This document shows, piece by piece, positions 8,060 through 14,360 of a DNA stretch of 14,796 nucleotides; position 1 is the first letter of the stretch; the number at the start of each line of letters is the position of its first letter. This stretch comes from Saprospiraceae bacterium. GTDB taxonomy: Bacteria > Bacteroidota > Bacteroidia > Chitinophagales > Saprospiraceae. The translations under genes were made by a program, and so were the position numbers. The notes below the pieces were generated by a model. That model worked only from the letters and a program-made list of their open reading frames with translations. It was not told the origin of the DNA and made no database searches. The DNA is taken from assembly GCA_004297645.1 (NCBI GenBank), contig SCUG01000013.1:1-14796 (forward strand), written 5' to 3'.

Positions 8060-8225
8060 CTGGCGAAGCCAGAACTAAATGTCTGGATGGCTCAATGGCT
8101 GCTACCTCAGCCATTTATACTTCGCATCGATAGGTATTGTGCAAATAGGGGTTTGGGGGCGAAGCCCCCAAGTTCCCCTCCCCCTCAGCGCTCCCGATAG
8201 CTATCGGGAGAGGCGGGGCTGAGGG
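8060..8225. repeat. Cluster of intergenic palindromes
   Basis: Four hairpin-forming repeats lie in 166 bp. They are CTGGC-GAA-GCCAG (8060-8072); AATGGCTG and CAGCCATT with a 6-nt loop (8094-8115); TTGGGGGC-GAA-GCCCCCAA (8153-8171); and a nested structure of outer arms CCCTCAGC (8182-8189) and GCTGAGGG (8218-8225) around the perfect palindrome CTCCCGATAGCTATCGGGAG (8191-8210). They resemble REP-like intergenic palindromes. The remaining part of the gap, up to the promoter at 8408, shows nothing recognisable. Confidence 0.8.
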
Positions 8226-8407
8226 CAATGAACAGTTACAAAAACAGGCTTGCACAACCTGTCCCCTTGTCAAAGGCTGGGAAAACCTATTGCGTTGAGT
8301 ATAGTCTGGTGGCCACCCTCTCACCCTCTCACTCCCTCACTCCCGGCGCCCAATTCGACGTCCCCAACGAACTGGTTTCATCAATACGCTGGACAGCACA
8401 TTTCCCT

Positions 8408-8415
8408 TATATTTG
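8408..8415 (+). promoter_or_regulatory. Bacteroidota -7 promoter element for the coiled-coil gene
   Basis: TATATTTG matches the Bacteroidota -7 consensus TAnnTTTG exactly and lies 33 bp before the ATG at 8449. No good TTTG -33 element is found at the usual 19-21 bp distance, so only the -7 half is supported. Confidence 0.5.
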
Positions 8416-8448
8416 CCCATCAACGTTTCACCAAAAAAAAACTGCACC

Positions 8449-9408
8449 ATGTCAAAAGTATCCTCCACCAACACCAAAACAGAAATCCTCAGTGCCTACG
8501 AAGAACTCGTGGCAGAACTGAAAGAACAGCGCCAGGAAAACACTTCCCTGCGCCAGGAAGTCGAGAAAAAACAGGCGCTCGTTGAAAAGGCTGCGGCCAC
8601 AGTCAAGGCGGGGGCTGCGATGAACGTCCAACAAATCCGCAAGGCGTTGGATGAGCAATTGGAAAAATTGGAAACGGCCCTGACCGAAGAGCAGAAAAAA
8701 TTCGAGATGCTCGATGAAGCCGTAAAAGTGGAAGAGGCACAGTTGAAAAACCTCTACCAAATAAAAGCGGAAGCCGAAAGCCTCGAAGCCCTCACCATTA
8801 CCCACCGCCAGGCGAAGGAAAAATTGGAAGAAGAAATGGCCGAACGCAAAAAGCAAATGGAAGAAAGCGCATTGGAGGTCAAAACAAAATGGGAGCGGGA
8901 AGCCGAAGAATACGAGTACAACCTCAAACTCAAACGCCGCAACGAGCAGGATGCTTACAACGATAAAAAAGAAAAACTCGAAAAAGATATGGCCGAACGG
9001 AAGGCCGAATTCGAGAAAAACATCGCCACGCGGGAACAGGCCTTCGCCGAACAGGAGGACGAATTGAAACGCCTGCGCCAAGAGGTCGAAGCCTTCGAGG
9101 GCAGGGTGCAAAAGGCCGTCAGCGACGCCGAAAAAGCAGTCACCATCAGCCTCACCCGCGAGTTCGAGTACCAGCAAAAGTTAGAGGTGAAAGACCTCGA
9201 AGCCAACCTCAAGCTCCGCGACCAGATGATACAATCGCTCGAAAGCAAAATCAAAGAGCAGCAGGAACTCGTCGCCTCCATGTCCGCCAAAACGGACAGC
9301 GCCAGCCAGCAGGTGAAAGACATTGCCCTAAAGGCCATCGAAAAATCGGGCATCGTCAGCGTGCCGGTGGAAAGGCGGCGGGAGCGGGATGAGAAATCGG
9401 GAGATTGA
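8449..9408 (+). CDS. Cytoplasmic long coiled-coil protein of unknown function
   Basis: The protein has 319 residues from the ATG at 8449; an in-frame TTG at 8413 overlaps the promoter region and is not preferred. There is no signal peptide or membrane segment. Residues 14-275 are highly charged (Glu, Lys, Gln, Arg) with heptad spacing of hydrophobic residues, so the protein should be one long coiled coil. A short break near residues 50-62 (AGAAMNVQQIRK) could be a hinge. An internal duplication is visible, LEEEMAERKKQMEES and LEKDMAERKAEFEKN. The tail (QQVKDIALKAIEKSGIVSV) is less charged, then strongly basic. The gene stands alone, with its own promoter element and no partner in the same orientation. 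Structural, scaffold or chromosome-related roles are possible, but none can be assigned. Confidence 0.85.
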   Translation: MSKVSSTNTKTEILSAYEELVAELKEQRQENTSLRQEVEKKQALVEKAAATVKAGAAMNVQQIRKALDEQLEKLETALTEEQKKFEMLDEAVKVEEAQLKNLYQIKAEAESLEALTITHRQAKEKLEEEMAERKKQMEESALEVKTKWEREAEEYEYNLKLKRRNEQDAYNDKKEKLEKDMAERKAEFEKNIATREQAFAEQEDELKRLRQEVEAFEGRVQKAVSDAEKAVTISLTREFEYQQKLEVKDLEANLKLRDQMIQSLESKIKEQQELVASMSAKTDSASQQVKDIALKAIEKSGIVSVPVERRRERDEKSGD

Positions 9409-9694
9409 GCGTGGGCGGAAAGTGCCACGGCAAGTCGCAAGTCCCGAAGGGATGAATTGCACTTCGTTAACCTTGCGATAACTGGATTTTAGATTTCTGC
9501 TCGATGGGCCGGGCAAAAGAATTTCATTTCTTGTTTTCAGTTTCGCTGCAATGGTTTTGGGCTTGCTGTAAGAAGGGATTTACGAGAGAAAAACCGCCCA
9601 CTTACGAAGCCCAAACGAAGGCATGAACTTCCAAATTTTTCATCACCCCCCCGCTTGCAGCAAGCCCGTGATGGCAGAATTGCTTGTTTGTCCG
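9409..9694. other. Gene-poor junction with a dispersed inverted repeat
   Basis: No ORF with coding character was found here. The inverted pair GGGCTTGCTG (9559-9568) and CAGCAAGCCC (9658-9667) lies 90 bp apart and borders the toxin-antitoxin region. A small hairpin (TCCCGAAGGGA) is near 9445. GC content falls from the coiled-coil gene into the toxin-antitoxin genes across this stretch, so it probably marks one edge of the accessory region. Confidence 0.4.
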
Positions 9695-9853
9695 TCACGC
9701 AGTTTCCAGTGTCTGCGGTTTGATGTTATACTTTTTGCGGATGGCTTCCATATCTTTTTTCAAAACGTCGGGATGTTTCCAATACTTTTCACTTAATTTT
9801 TCCCGAATCTCCCGCATCATTTGAACTGCGTCAAATTTTTTATTCTTTTTCAT
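9695..9853 (-). CDS. Small partner ORF of the PIN-domain protein, possible antitoxin
   Basis: Hand translation on the - strand gives 52 residues from the ATG at 9853 to a TGA at 9695: MKKNKKFDAVQMMREIREKL, then a second charged half ending in YNIKPQTLETA. The start lies inside the last codons of the PIN gene (14-bp overlap), so the two are translationally coupled. The peptide is basic and probably helical, with a Met-Met-Arg-Glu-Ile-Arg core, and resembles the short proteins often encoded immediately after PIN-domain toxins in Bacteroidota. The antitoxin role is inferred from size, charge, overlap and position; the toxin-first order is the reverse of most VapBC pairs. Confidence 0.65.
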   Translation of the reverse strand: MKKNKKFDAVQMMREIREKLSEKYWKHPDVLKKDMEAIRKKYNIKPQTLETA

Positions 9854-10307
9854 TGTCTTTTGATTTTAAAATTTCTCTTGGTGTCCGTATTTCAATAATT
9901 CTGTAACCAAGCCTTAAGTTGATAGAGTTGTAAAGTCGTATCCGTTCAAGATTCACAATGTGTTTGAAATTCCAGCTCGCCAAAACATCAGCATTAAAAA
10001 TTGTCGCAAGTGCAATGTGTAAAGCATCGTTGTAACTTTTGTTTGTCAATGCACCCTCAACAATGTATGTCTCGGCAAGGTGTATTGCTTCGTCTGTAAT
10101 GCCAAGGTGAATTCTGTTTGTCTTTGGAACTTCATTCACTTTATTTCTCACCTCTTCTCTCGCAAGTTCCAATTCTTGCAGTGTCAAATCGGAAAGCATT
10201 AATGTTTCAATTCCATTCTTGAACTCGTCAAAAAGTTCATTTGACCATTGATCAAATTCTTCGTCAAAGCAACCCCCAATTGTTGATGTGTCTGCATAAA
10301 TTTTCAT
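9840..10307 (-). CDS. PIN-domain protein, VapC-like toxin candidate
   Basis: The protein has 155 residues and the features of a PIN-domain RNase. Asp6 lies in the first strand (MKIYADTSTIGG), Glu45 in LTLQELELA, Asp94 in SYNDALHIALA and Asp107 in NADVLASWNFKHIVNL. These acidic residues would bind the Mg or Mn used to cut RNA. It is AT-richer than the T9SS genes. A 52-residue ORF overlaps its 3' end, and a promoter element lies 4 bp before its start, so the mRNA may be nearly leaderless. If the pair is a toxin-antitoxin system, the toxin is expressed first. The cellular target cannot be read from the sequence. Confidence 0.85.
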   Translation of the reverse strand: MKIYADTSTIGGCFDEEFDQWSNELFDEFKNGIETLMLSDLTLQELELAREEVRNKVNEVPKTNRIHLGITDEAIHLAETYIVEGALTNKSYNDALHIALATIFNADVLASWNFKHIVNLERIRLYNSINLRLGYRIIEIRTPREILKSKDNEKE

Positions 10308-10311
10308 TATT

Positions 10312-10343
10312 CAAAGATACAATAACTTGATGTCACTCGTAAA
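10312..10343 (-). promoter_or_regulatory. Promoter of the PIN module
   Basis: On the - strand TATCTTTG (10319-10312) matches TAnnTTTG exactly. A TTTA (10343-10340), a three-of-four match to the -33 element TTTG, sits 20 bp upstream. The -7 element ends only 4 bp before the ATG at 10307, so transcription would start at or next to the start codon. Confidence 0.5.
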
Positions 10344-10380
10344 GACTGTCGAAAACTCAACTGTCGCCATAGCATTTCTG

Positions 10381-10450
10381 CTAACGTTCCGCGGCTTGCC
10401 GCAGGTAGGCAATTAAAAGCAATCACTCTCGCAACGCTTTTGGCAAGCCT
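10381..10450. repeat. Imperfect palindrome between the two toxin-antitoxin loci
   Basis: GGCTTGCC (10394-10401) is complementary to GGCAAGCC (10443-10450), and inside them AAAAGC (10416-10421) to GCTTTT (10437-10442). The left side carries an unpaired 14-nt bulge. A small perfect hairpin GCGGC-TT-GCCGC lies at 10392-10403. It starts with GCTAACGTTCCGCGG and sits between two independent gene pairs, so it could be a cassette-boundary element. Confidence 0.45.
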
Positions 10451-10457
10451 GTGCCTA

Positions 10458-10772
10458 TTATTGTCCAACGCTAATGTTTAAGTTTGGAAGCTCTACCTGA
10501 AGTCTAACTTTTGCTTTTAGTGCAGTAAAAACTCTCAACAAAGTGTCCATTGTTACATTGCTTGCATTGCTTTCAAGTCGTGAAATTTGTGCTTTTTGAA
10601 CACCTATCATCTTACCAAGCTCTTCCTGTGTCAAATGCCGCTCTTGTCGTGCCTGCTTGATAGCCTTACCAATTAAGTCCATTTGAAGTTCGTACTCAAA
10701 CACGTCCCGTTCAGGTGTGCCAACCTTGCCAATTAGTTTGTCCTGTACTTGGTCTAATGTATATGCTCTCAT
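10458..10772 (-). CDS. XRE-family antitoxin, HigA type
   Basis: The protein has 104 residues. Residues 32-85 are a helix-turn-helix domain (IGKAIKQARQERHLTQEELG, then MIGVQKAQISRLESNASNVT). Residues 1-31 precede it, and the C-terminal tail (ALKAKVRLQVELPNLNI) is typical of HigA-like proteins. Its ATG overlaps the stop of the toxin frame by 4 bp (ATGA), the usual higBA arrangement, so translation was coupled. It should bind and repress its own promoter at 11147-11178 and neutralise a HigB toxin. The local toxin is broken, so the antitoxin may now act alone, for example as a solitary repressor or against a related toxin elsewhere. Confidence 0.88.
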   Translation of the reverse strand: MRAYTLDQVQDKLIGKVGTPERDVFEYELQMDLIGKAIKQARQERHLTQEELGKMIGVQKAQISRLESNASNVTMDTLLRVFTALKAKVRLQVELPNLNISVGQ

Positions 10773-11125
10773 TTTTTCTTATTTTTTACTTGTTTGTCTG
10801 CGAAATATTTTGTCCGAATTTGAACCGCTTTTTGAATTTCATTGTCTGGAACTTTACTTCTCTTTTTGATAAATCCGTGTATTGAAACTACCAAAGTGCC
10901 GGCGTGGGAAGTCTTGTCCCAAAAGGAAAGCAGCCGATATTGCAGTCCCTGATACAATGTCCTAAATTCTCAAATGTCGTCAGAGAGCTTTTTAAAAAGT
11001 TCGGGGTCTTGTTCTACCTGAGCTTTACGAATGTTGTAAAGTATTTTCTCGTAGTGTTTCCTTTCCAAACTGCTCAAAAACCCAAACGCTTCGTCCAAAA
11101 ATAGTATTTCAAAATGTTTGTCCAT
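10769..11125 (-). pseudogene. HigB/RelE-family toxin interrupted by an in-frame TGA
   Basis: Reading from the ATG at 11125 gives MDKHFEILFLDEAFGFL and continues in one frame to the TGA at 10769, about 118 codons. Codon 52 (10972-10970) is TGA in the context SDDI-stop-EFRTLYQGLQYR. In this Gp49-like HigB family that position normally carries the Trp of a conserved W-E-L/F-R motif, so a single G-to-A change of TGG explains it. The rest of the family pattern is intact (YRLLSFWDKT, VSIHGFIKKRSKVPDNEIQK). Translation would stop after 51 residues and no active toxin would form, unless readthrough or a sequencing error is involved. It lies directly upstream of the HigA-type antitoxin. Confidence 0.88.
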
Positions 11126-11146
11126 TCGTTAAATTGTTCAACAGCG

Positions 11147-11178
11147 CAAAAATAATGAAAGTTTCGTTAAAATGAAAC
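11147..11178 (-). promoter_or_regulatory. higBA promoter with embedded operator-like inverted repeat
   Basis: On the - strand TATTTTTG (11154-11147) matches TAnnTTTG, and TTTC at 11177-11174 sits 19 bp upstream, near the -33 consensus TTTG. The -7 ends 21 bp before the toxin ATG. GTTTC (11161-11165) and GAAAC (11174-11178) form an inverted repeat across the -33 and spacer, a suitable operator for HigA autorepression. Confidence 0.5.
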
Positions 11179-11252
11179 ATTTGCTCTGTTTCTGTCGGTA
11201 GGTAGAGGTCGGAATATAGCACACAACGGTTCGGTAAAGCTAAGCTACGTCC

Positions 11253-11303
11253 ATCAAGAAGCCCGTGACGCTGCATTGGCTCAGGTACAGCTATGCCACA
11301 CAC
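11253..11303 (+). pseudogene. Fragment of a tyrosine recombinase gene
   Basis: These 51 bp translate as IKKPVTLHWLRYSYATH and match residues 270-286 of the recombinase at 11584-12613 (IKKPVTLHWLRHSYATH) with about nine silent or single-base differences. Homology is lost just before 11253, and the match stops at the left end of the inverted-repeat element at 11303. In this scrap the second His of the H-x-x-R-H box is Tyr. It is a leftover from a second copy of the gene. Confidence 0.75.
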
Positions 11304-11536
11304 CCCCGCTGGCCCAAGGTCTTCCCAATTAAAAAACGCCTCCGCTTCTGCCGGCTTGCAACCGGCACTACTGCGAGCGATCATCAGGGCAATATTTATC
11401 TTTGGCATTGAAAACTGTGCCTTGTGCCGCCATTAACAGGTTTCAAGCTTTTAGGGAAAGGTATAGAAGCGCCGGTTGCAAACCGGCAGAAGCGGAGGAG
11501 GCGTTGTTAAATTGGAAGACCTTGGGCCAGCGGGGG
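11303..11536. mobile_element. Small element with 65-bp terminal inverted repeats (MITE-like)
   Basis: The left arm (11303-11366) begins CCCCCGCTGGCCCAAGGTCT and the right arm (11471-11536) ends AGACCTTGGGCCAGCGGGGG. The arms match with two substitutions and small indels (a CTCC duplication and A/T-run length). Each arm ends internally in a hairpin (GCCGG ... CCGGC). The 104-bp centre has no ORF. The element abuts a recombinase gene fragment on the left and lies 47 bp before the recombinase start on the right. No target-site duplication is evident. It may be a non-autonomous element, or an inverted duplication of an intergenic repeat. Confidence 0.65.
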
Positions 11537-11583
11537 TAATTTATTTATGACACAATGCTGAGCTTTTAAAAAAAATCAGGACT

Positions 11584-12613
11584 ATGAAATCAAAGATTCA
11601 CGCAAGTAAATGGAAAGCCTACATTATGAAACACCACAAGGAATCGAGGATTGCCGTGGTGTTTGAAAAAAAATACCGAACTGATTGCCCGTATCAAAAA
11701 ACTGGAGGGCGTCATATGGAGCCCGTCCCTTGGGGTATGGCACTTGCCTGATACGCCAGCCTATCGGGTGCGATTCGGGATTGCACCTGCCGTTGTTTTG
11801 AATGAAAACCACAAGCAAAGCATCTTGAAATTTGAGCGCTGGCTGCGCTCAAGGCGGTATAGCGAAAACACAGTGAAGGTATATGCCGAAGCGCTCAAGT
11901 CCTTTCTGCTGTTTTACAATGACAAAAAAGCAGAAGAAATCCAGACGGACGACGTGGTGCGCTACAACAACGAATACATCTTGAAAAACAACCTGTCCTC
12001 TTCGTACCAGAACCAAGTGGTGAACGCCATCAAACTGTTCTTCAGCACCCAGGGAAACCGGAAGCTGGACCCCGAACTGATACACCGCCCCAAGCGGGAG
12101 AAGCTGCTGCCCAATGTGCTGAGCAAGGAAGAGGTGAAGCTGATATTGAACGCCCACGAGAACCCCAAACACAAGACGATGCTCTCCTTGATGTACAGTT
12201 GCGGGCTAGGCAGGAGCGAACTGCTGAACCTAAAGCCCACGGACATAGACTCAAAAAGGGGCATCATCATCGTCCGGCAAGCAAAAGGAAAGAAGGACAG
12301 GATAGTGCCGCTCTCTGAAAAAATACTCGGCATGTTGCGGGAGTATTACCTAAAATACAAGCCCCAAACCTGGCTCTTTGAAGGCCAAATGCCCAATACG
12401 CCCTACGACGAAAGGAGCCTGGCAAGCGTACTGAAACAAGCACTGGCAAAGGCCAACATCAAAAAACCGGTGACCCTGCACTGGCTCCGGCACAGCTATG
12501 CCACGCACCTGCTGGAAGCAGGCACCGATCTGCGGTACATCCAAGAACTGATGGGCCACAATAGCAGCAAGACCACGGAAATCTACACACATGTGAGCAC
12601 GCAACACATCTAA
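11584..12613 (+). CDS. Tyrosine recombinase (Bacteroidota integrase type) with N-terminal frameshift and early stop
   Basis: From 11651 the frame encodes 320 residues with all catalytic residues: Arg188 (GLGRSELL), Lys212 (AKGKKDRIVPL), His277 and Arg280 (LHWLRHSYATH), His303 (MGHNSSKT) and Tyr312 (EIYTHVST). Residues 55-135 are a SAM-like core-binding domain. The natural start is probably the ATG at 11584 (MKSKIHASKWKAYIMKHHKE). It reads into the family N-terminus (RIAVVFEK) and would join the main frame (NTELIARIKK, then WSPSLGVWHLPDT) if the A run at 11666-11673 were 7 rather than 8 bases. The 3' end stops at a TAA (12611-12613), but the next in-frame codons still spell the usual tail (KIKSPFDDL) before a TGA at 12641. 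It may be decaying, or the A8 run may be a slippage site. It probably mediated the mobility of this accessory region. Confidence 0.88.
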
Positions 12614-12683
12614 AAAATCAAAAGCCCGTTCGATGATTTGTGAAAACAACGAATACCCCTATCTTCGCTTTGGGTAGCAAAAA

Positions 12684-12738
12684 TCATCCTTATCTGCCCA
12701 AAAACTAAGAGATAAGCATGATGGCGTCATCCTTATCT
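12684..12738. other. Candidate recombination (att/dif-like) site beside the recombinase
   Basis: The 12-mer TCATCCTTATCT occurs at 12684-12695 and again at 12727-12738. Between them, at 12710-12721, is its inverted copy with one mismatch (AGATAAGCATGA). The last two copies face each other across a 5-bp spacer (TGGCG), the geometry of a tyrosine-recombinase core site. The site starts 41 bp after the relic end of the recombinase gene. The role is inferred from geometry and position only. Confidence 0.45.
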
Positions 12739-12799
12739 ACTAGTTAGCGGTCATGCTTGGGCGACAGTGCATCATCAAACTGAATAACTAAATTTGAAC

Positions 12800-13732
12800 A
12801 TGTATAAGAGTGTTCCTGCCGACATAAGACAAGTCAAATTAGACACCGAACTGTATAAACTCCATAAGGACGGGACGGGAAAAAGTAATTTCGGAATGGA
12901 CAACACTGCCGAGCTTATAGACAATGGTTTCGGACTGTATTCAACTACTGATGTGAAAAGAAAAATTGAACACATCAAGACAGAGTATTTCAGAATTTCG
13001 CTCACTCGACAAGGCAGTGCAAGGTTTGACATAGGACTTGAAAAGTATCAACCTCACCGCAATTACATTCTTTTCGGAATACCCGGACAAATTTTTTCGC
13101 TTCACGATGTAAGCAACGACTTCCTTGCTTACTATATGCTCTTTACTGAAAAATTCATTTCTGACACTTCGCTATTTGCAAACAAAACCTGGCAATTTCC
13201 ATTTCTCAATTATGCGGGTGTTCAATGCTTTGAACTGAAAGATGAAACTGCATCGGAAATCGAAACCCTTATTTTCAAAATAAATAATGAGATAAACGAA
13301 AAGAAAACCCAATGCAGCGATACCATTAAATTATACATACAACTTATCCTCATTCATGCAAGTCGTAACTATGATGCAACTCAACTCTCAAGACAAGGAA
13401 CTTCCAATACCGCACAAACTATTTTTTCAAGCTATGTTAAATTAGTCAGTCAACATTTTCTCACAATCCGCAAAGTAGGTGAGTATGCAGACATGCTTCA
13501 TGTTTCGCCTGACCATTTAAACAGAGCCATCAAAGTATGTTCCGACAAAACAGCACACGACCTGATAGAAGAAATGTTGCTTATGGAAGCTAAAGTTTAC
13601 CTGCTTCATTCGCAATTATCTATTTCCGAAATTGCTTACAAATTGGAATTTGCCGACCCCTCGCATTTCAATAGGTTCTTCAAAAAACTCTGCAATCAAA
13701 CCCCGTTGGAATTTCGCAACCAGCCTGCCTGA
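12800..13732 (+). CDS. AraC-family transcriptional regulator
   Basis: The protein has 310 residues from the ATG at 12800; the TTG two codons upstream is less likely. Residues 1-190 form an N-terminal sensing domain with a cupin-like stretch (RISLTRQGSARFDIGL, then PHRNYILFGIPGQIFSL), and the ligand is unknown. Residues 220-310 are the AraC DNA-binding domain with two helix-turn-helix motifs: VGEYADMLHVSPDHLNRAIK, and LSISEIAYKLEFADPSHFNR followed by FFKKLCNQTPLEFR. A TAAATTTG element (12789-12796), a match to TAnnTTTG, lies 3 bp before the ATG, with no -33 partner. The gene is AT-rich like the PIN and Hig loci. The SnoaL-like gene starts 111 bp downstream on the same strand and is a likely target. 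Confidence 0.92.
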   Translation: MYKSVPADIRQVKLDTELYKLHKDGTGKSNFGMDNTAELIDNGFGLYSTTDVKRKIEHIKTEYFRISLTRQGSARFDIGLEKYQPHRNYILFGIPGQIFSLHDVSNDFLAYYMLFTEKFISDTSLFANKTWQFPFLNYAGVQCFELKDETASEIETLIFKINNEINEKKTQCSDTIKLYIQLILIHASRNYDATQLSRQGTSNTAQTIFSSYVKLVSQHFLTIRKVGEYADMLHVSPDHLNRAIKVCSDKTAHDLIEEMLLMEAKVYLLHSQLSISEIAYKLEFADPSHFNRFFKKLCNQTPLEFRNQPA

Positions 13733-13763
13733 CGGCATACTGTCGGAATAGTTCCATTCAAAG

Positions 13764-13806
13764 TCGGTTTTGCACAGCAATAACACCACAGGTTAAACCG
13801 ATTTTT
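13764..13806 (+). terminator. Possible weak terminator after the AraC gene
   Basis: TCGGTTT (13764-13770) and AAACCGA (13795-13801) form a 7-bp stem with a 24-nt loop, followed by TTTTT. The long loop makes it a weak candidate. Alternatively the inverted repeat could be a regulator-binding site ahead of the SnoaL-like gene. Confidence 0.35.
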
Positions 13807-13843
13807 GCTCCGTCAAATTATTTAATAACTAAACACAAAAACA

Positions 13844-14254
13844 ATGACAACGGAACAAAACAAAGCAATCGTCCGCAGAGTAAACAAAGAGTTTATTGAA
13901 GGCGGCAACGTAAACACAGTGCATGAAATTTTTGCACCCGACTTTATCAATCACACTGCCCCTTCTGGTTCACCGCAGGGACCCGATGGTGTGATTTATT
14001 TTTTCAACCAACTCCTTAAACCTGCCTTTCCTGATTTGAAAGTTGAAATTCACGACATGGTTGCTGAAAGTGATAAGGTTACAACAAGAAAATCCTTTCA
14101 CGCTACGCATAAAGGGGAATTTTTCGGTGTAAAACCAACAAACAAAAGTGTTGTGATGGAGGTGATTGACATCATTCAACTTCGTGATGGAAAATATATT
14201 GCACACTGGGGCATTCTTGATTTACACGGCTTGATGACGCAAATTACTTCCTAA
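13844..14254 (+). CDS. SnoaL-like protein (NTF2-fold, ester cyclase family)
   Basis: The protein has 136 residues with the whole SnoaL-like pattern: an N-terminal helix pair (NKAIVRRVNKEFIEGGNVNT), HEIFAPDFINHTAPSG, QGPDGVIYFFNQLLKPAFPD, then strands containing VTTRKSFHATHKGEFFGVKP and the C-terminal DGKYIAHWGILDLHGLMTQI. The family has a cone-shaped NTF2-like fold and includes polyketide cyclases and many proteins of unknown substrate; the His and Asp residues of the pocket are kept. There is no signal peptide, so it is cytoplasmic. It follows the AraC-family gene and ends 31 bp before a strong terminator, so the two form a small regulator-enzyme unit. The substrate is unknown. Confidence 0.87.
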   Translation: MTTEQNKAIVRRVNKEFIEGGNVNTVHEIFAPDFINHTAPSGSPQGPDGVIYFFNQLLKPAFPDLKVEIHDMVAESDKVTTRKSFHATHKGEFFGVKPTNKSVVMEVIDIIQLRDGKYIAHWGILDLHGLMTQITS

Positions 14255-14285
14255 AAAACGAAGCAAGTATAAAGCACATACTTAC

Positions 14286-14325
14286 AAAGGGACTGACTTG
14301 GTTTATCCAACGTCAGTCCTTTTTA
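14286..14325 (+). terminator. Intrinsic terminator after the SnoaL-like gene
   Basis: AAAGGGACTGAC (14286-14297) pairs with GTCAGTCCTTTT (14312-14323), extended inward by TTGG/CCAA around a 5-nt loop, and runs into a TTTTTATTTTA tract. It closes the AraC-SnoaL unit. Confidence 0.85.
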
Positions 14326-14360
14326 TTTTACATTTGTCATTATGGACAAAGTAGCACGAA

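Noticed and set aside
8228..8585. Two short + strand frames before the coiled-coil gene
   Set aside because: They overlap the promoter and the true gene in other frames, with no recognisable protein character.
8452..9177. 241-codon - strand frame opposite the coiled-coil gene
   Set aside because: Phe/Leu-rich translation is the antisense image of Glu/Lys codons; it is not a membrane protein.
10970..10972. TGA read as Trp or selenocysteine in the HigB frame
   Set aside because: TGA ends several intact genes here, and no selenocysteine-type structure is seen; a nonsense mutation is simpler.
11109..11408. 99-codon - strand frame over the inverted-repeat element
   Set aside because: It spans the recombinase scrap, one repeat arm and the hig promoter, so it is an accidental reading of composite sequence.
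13844..14254. The SnoaL-like gene as part of an antibiotic biosynthesis cluster
   Set aside because: No polyketide or tailoring genes are nearby; the family is widespread with many other roles.
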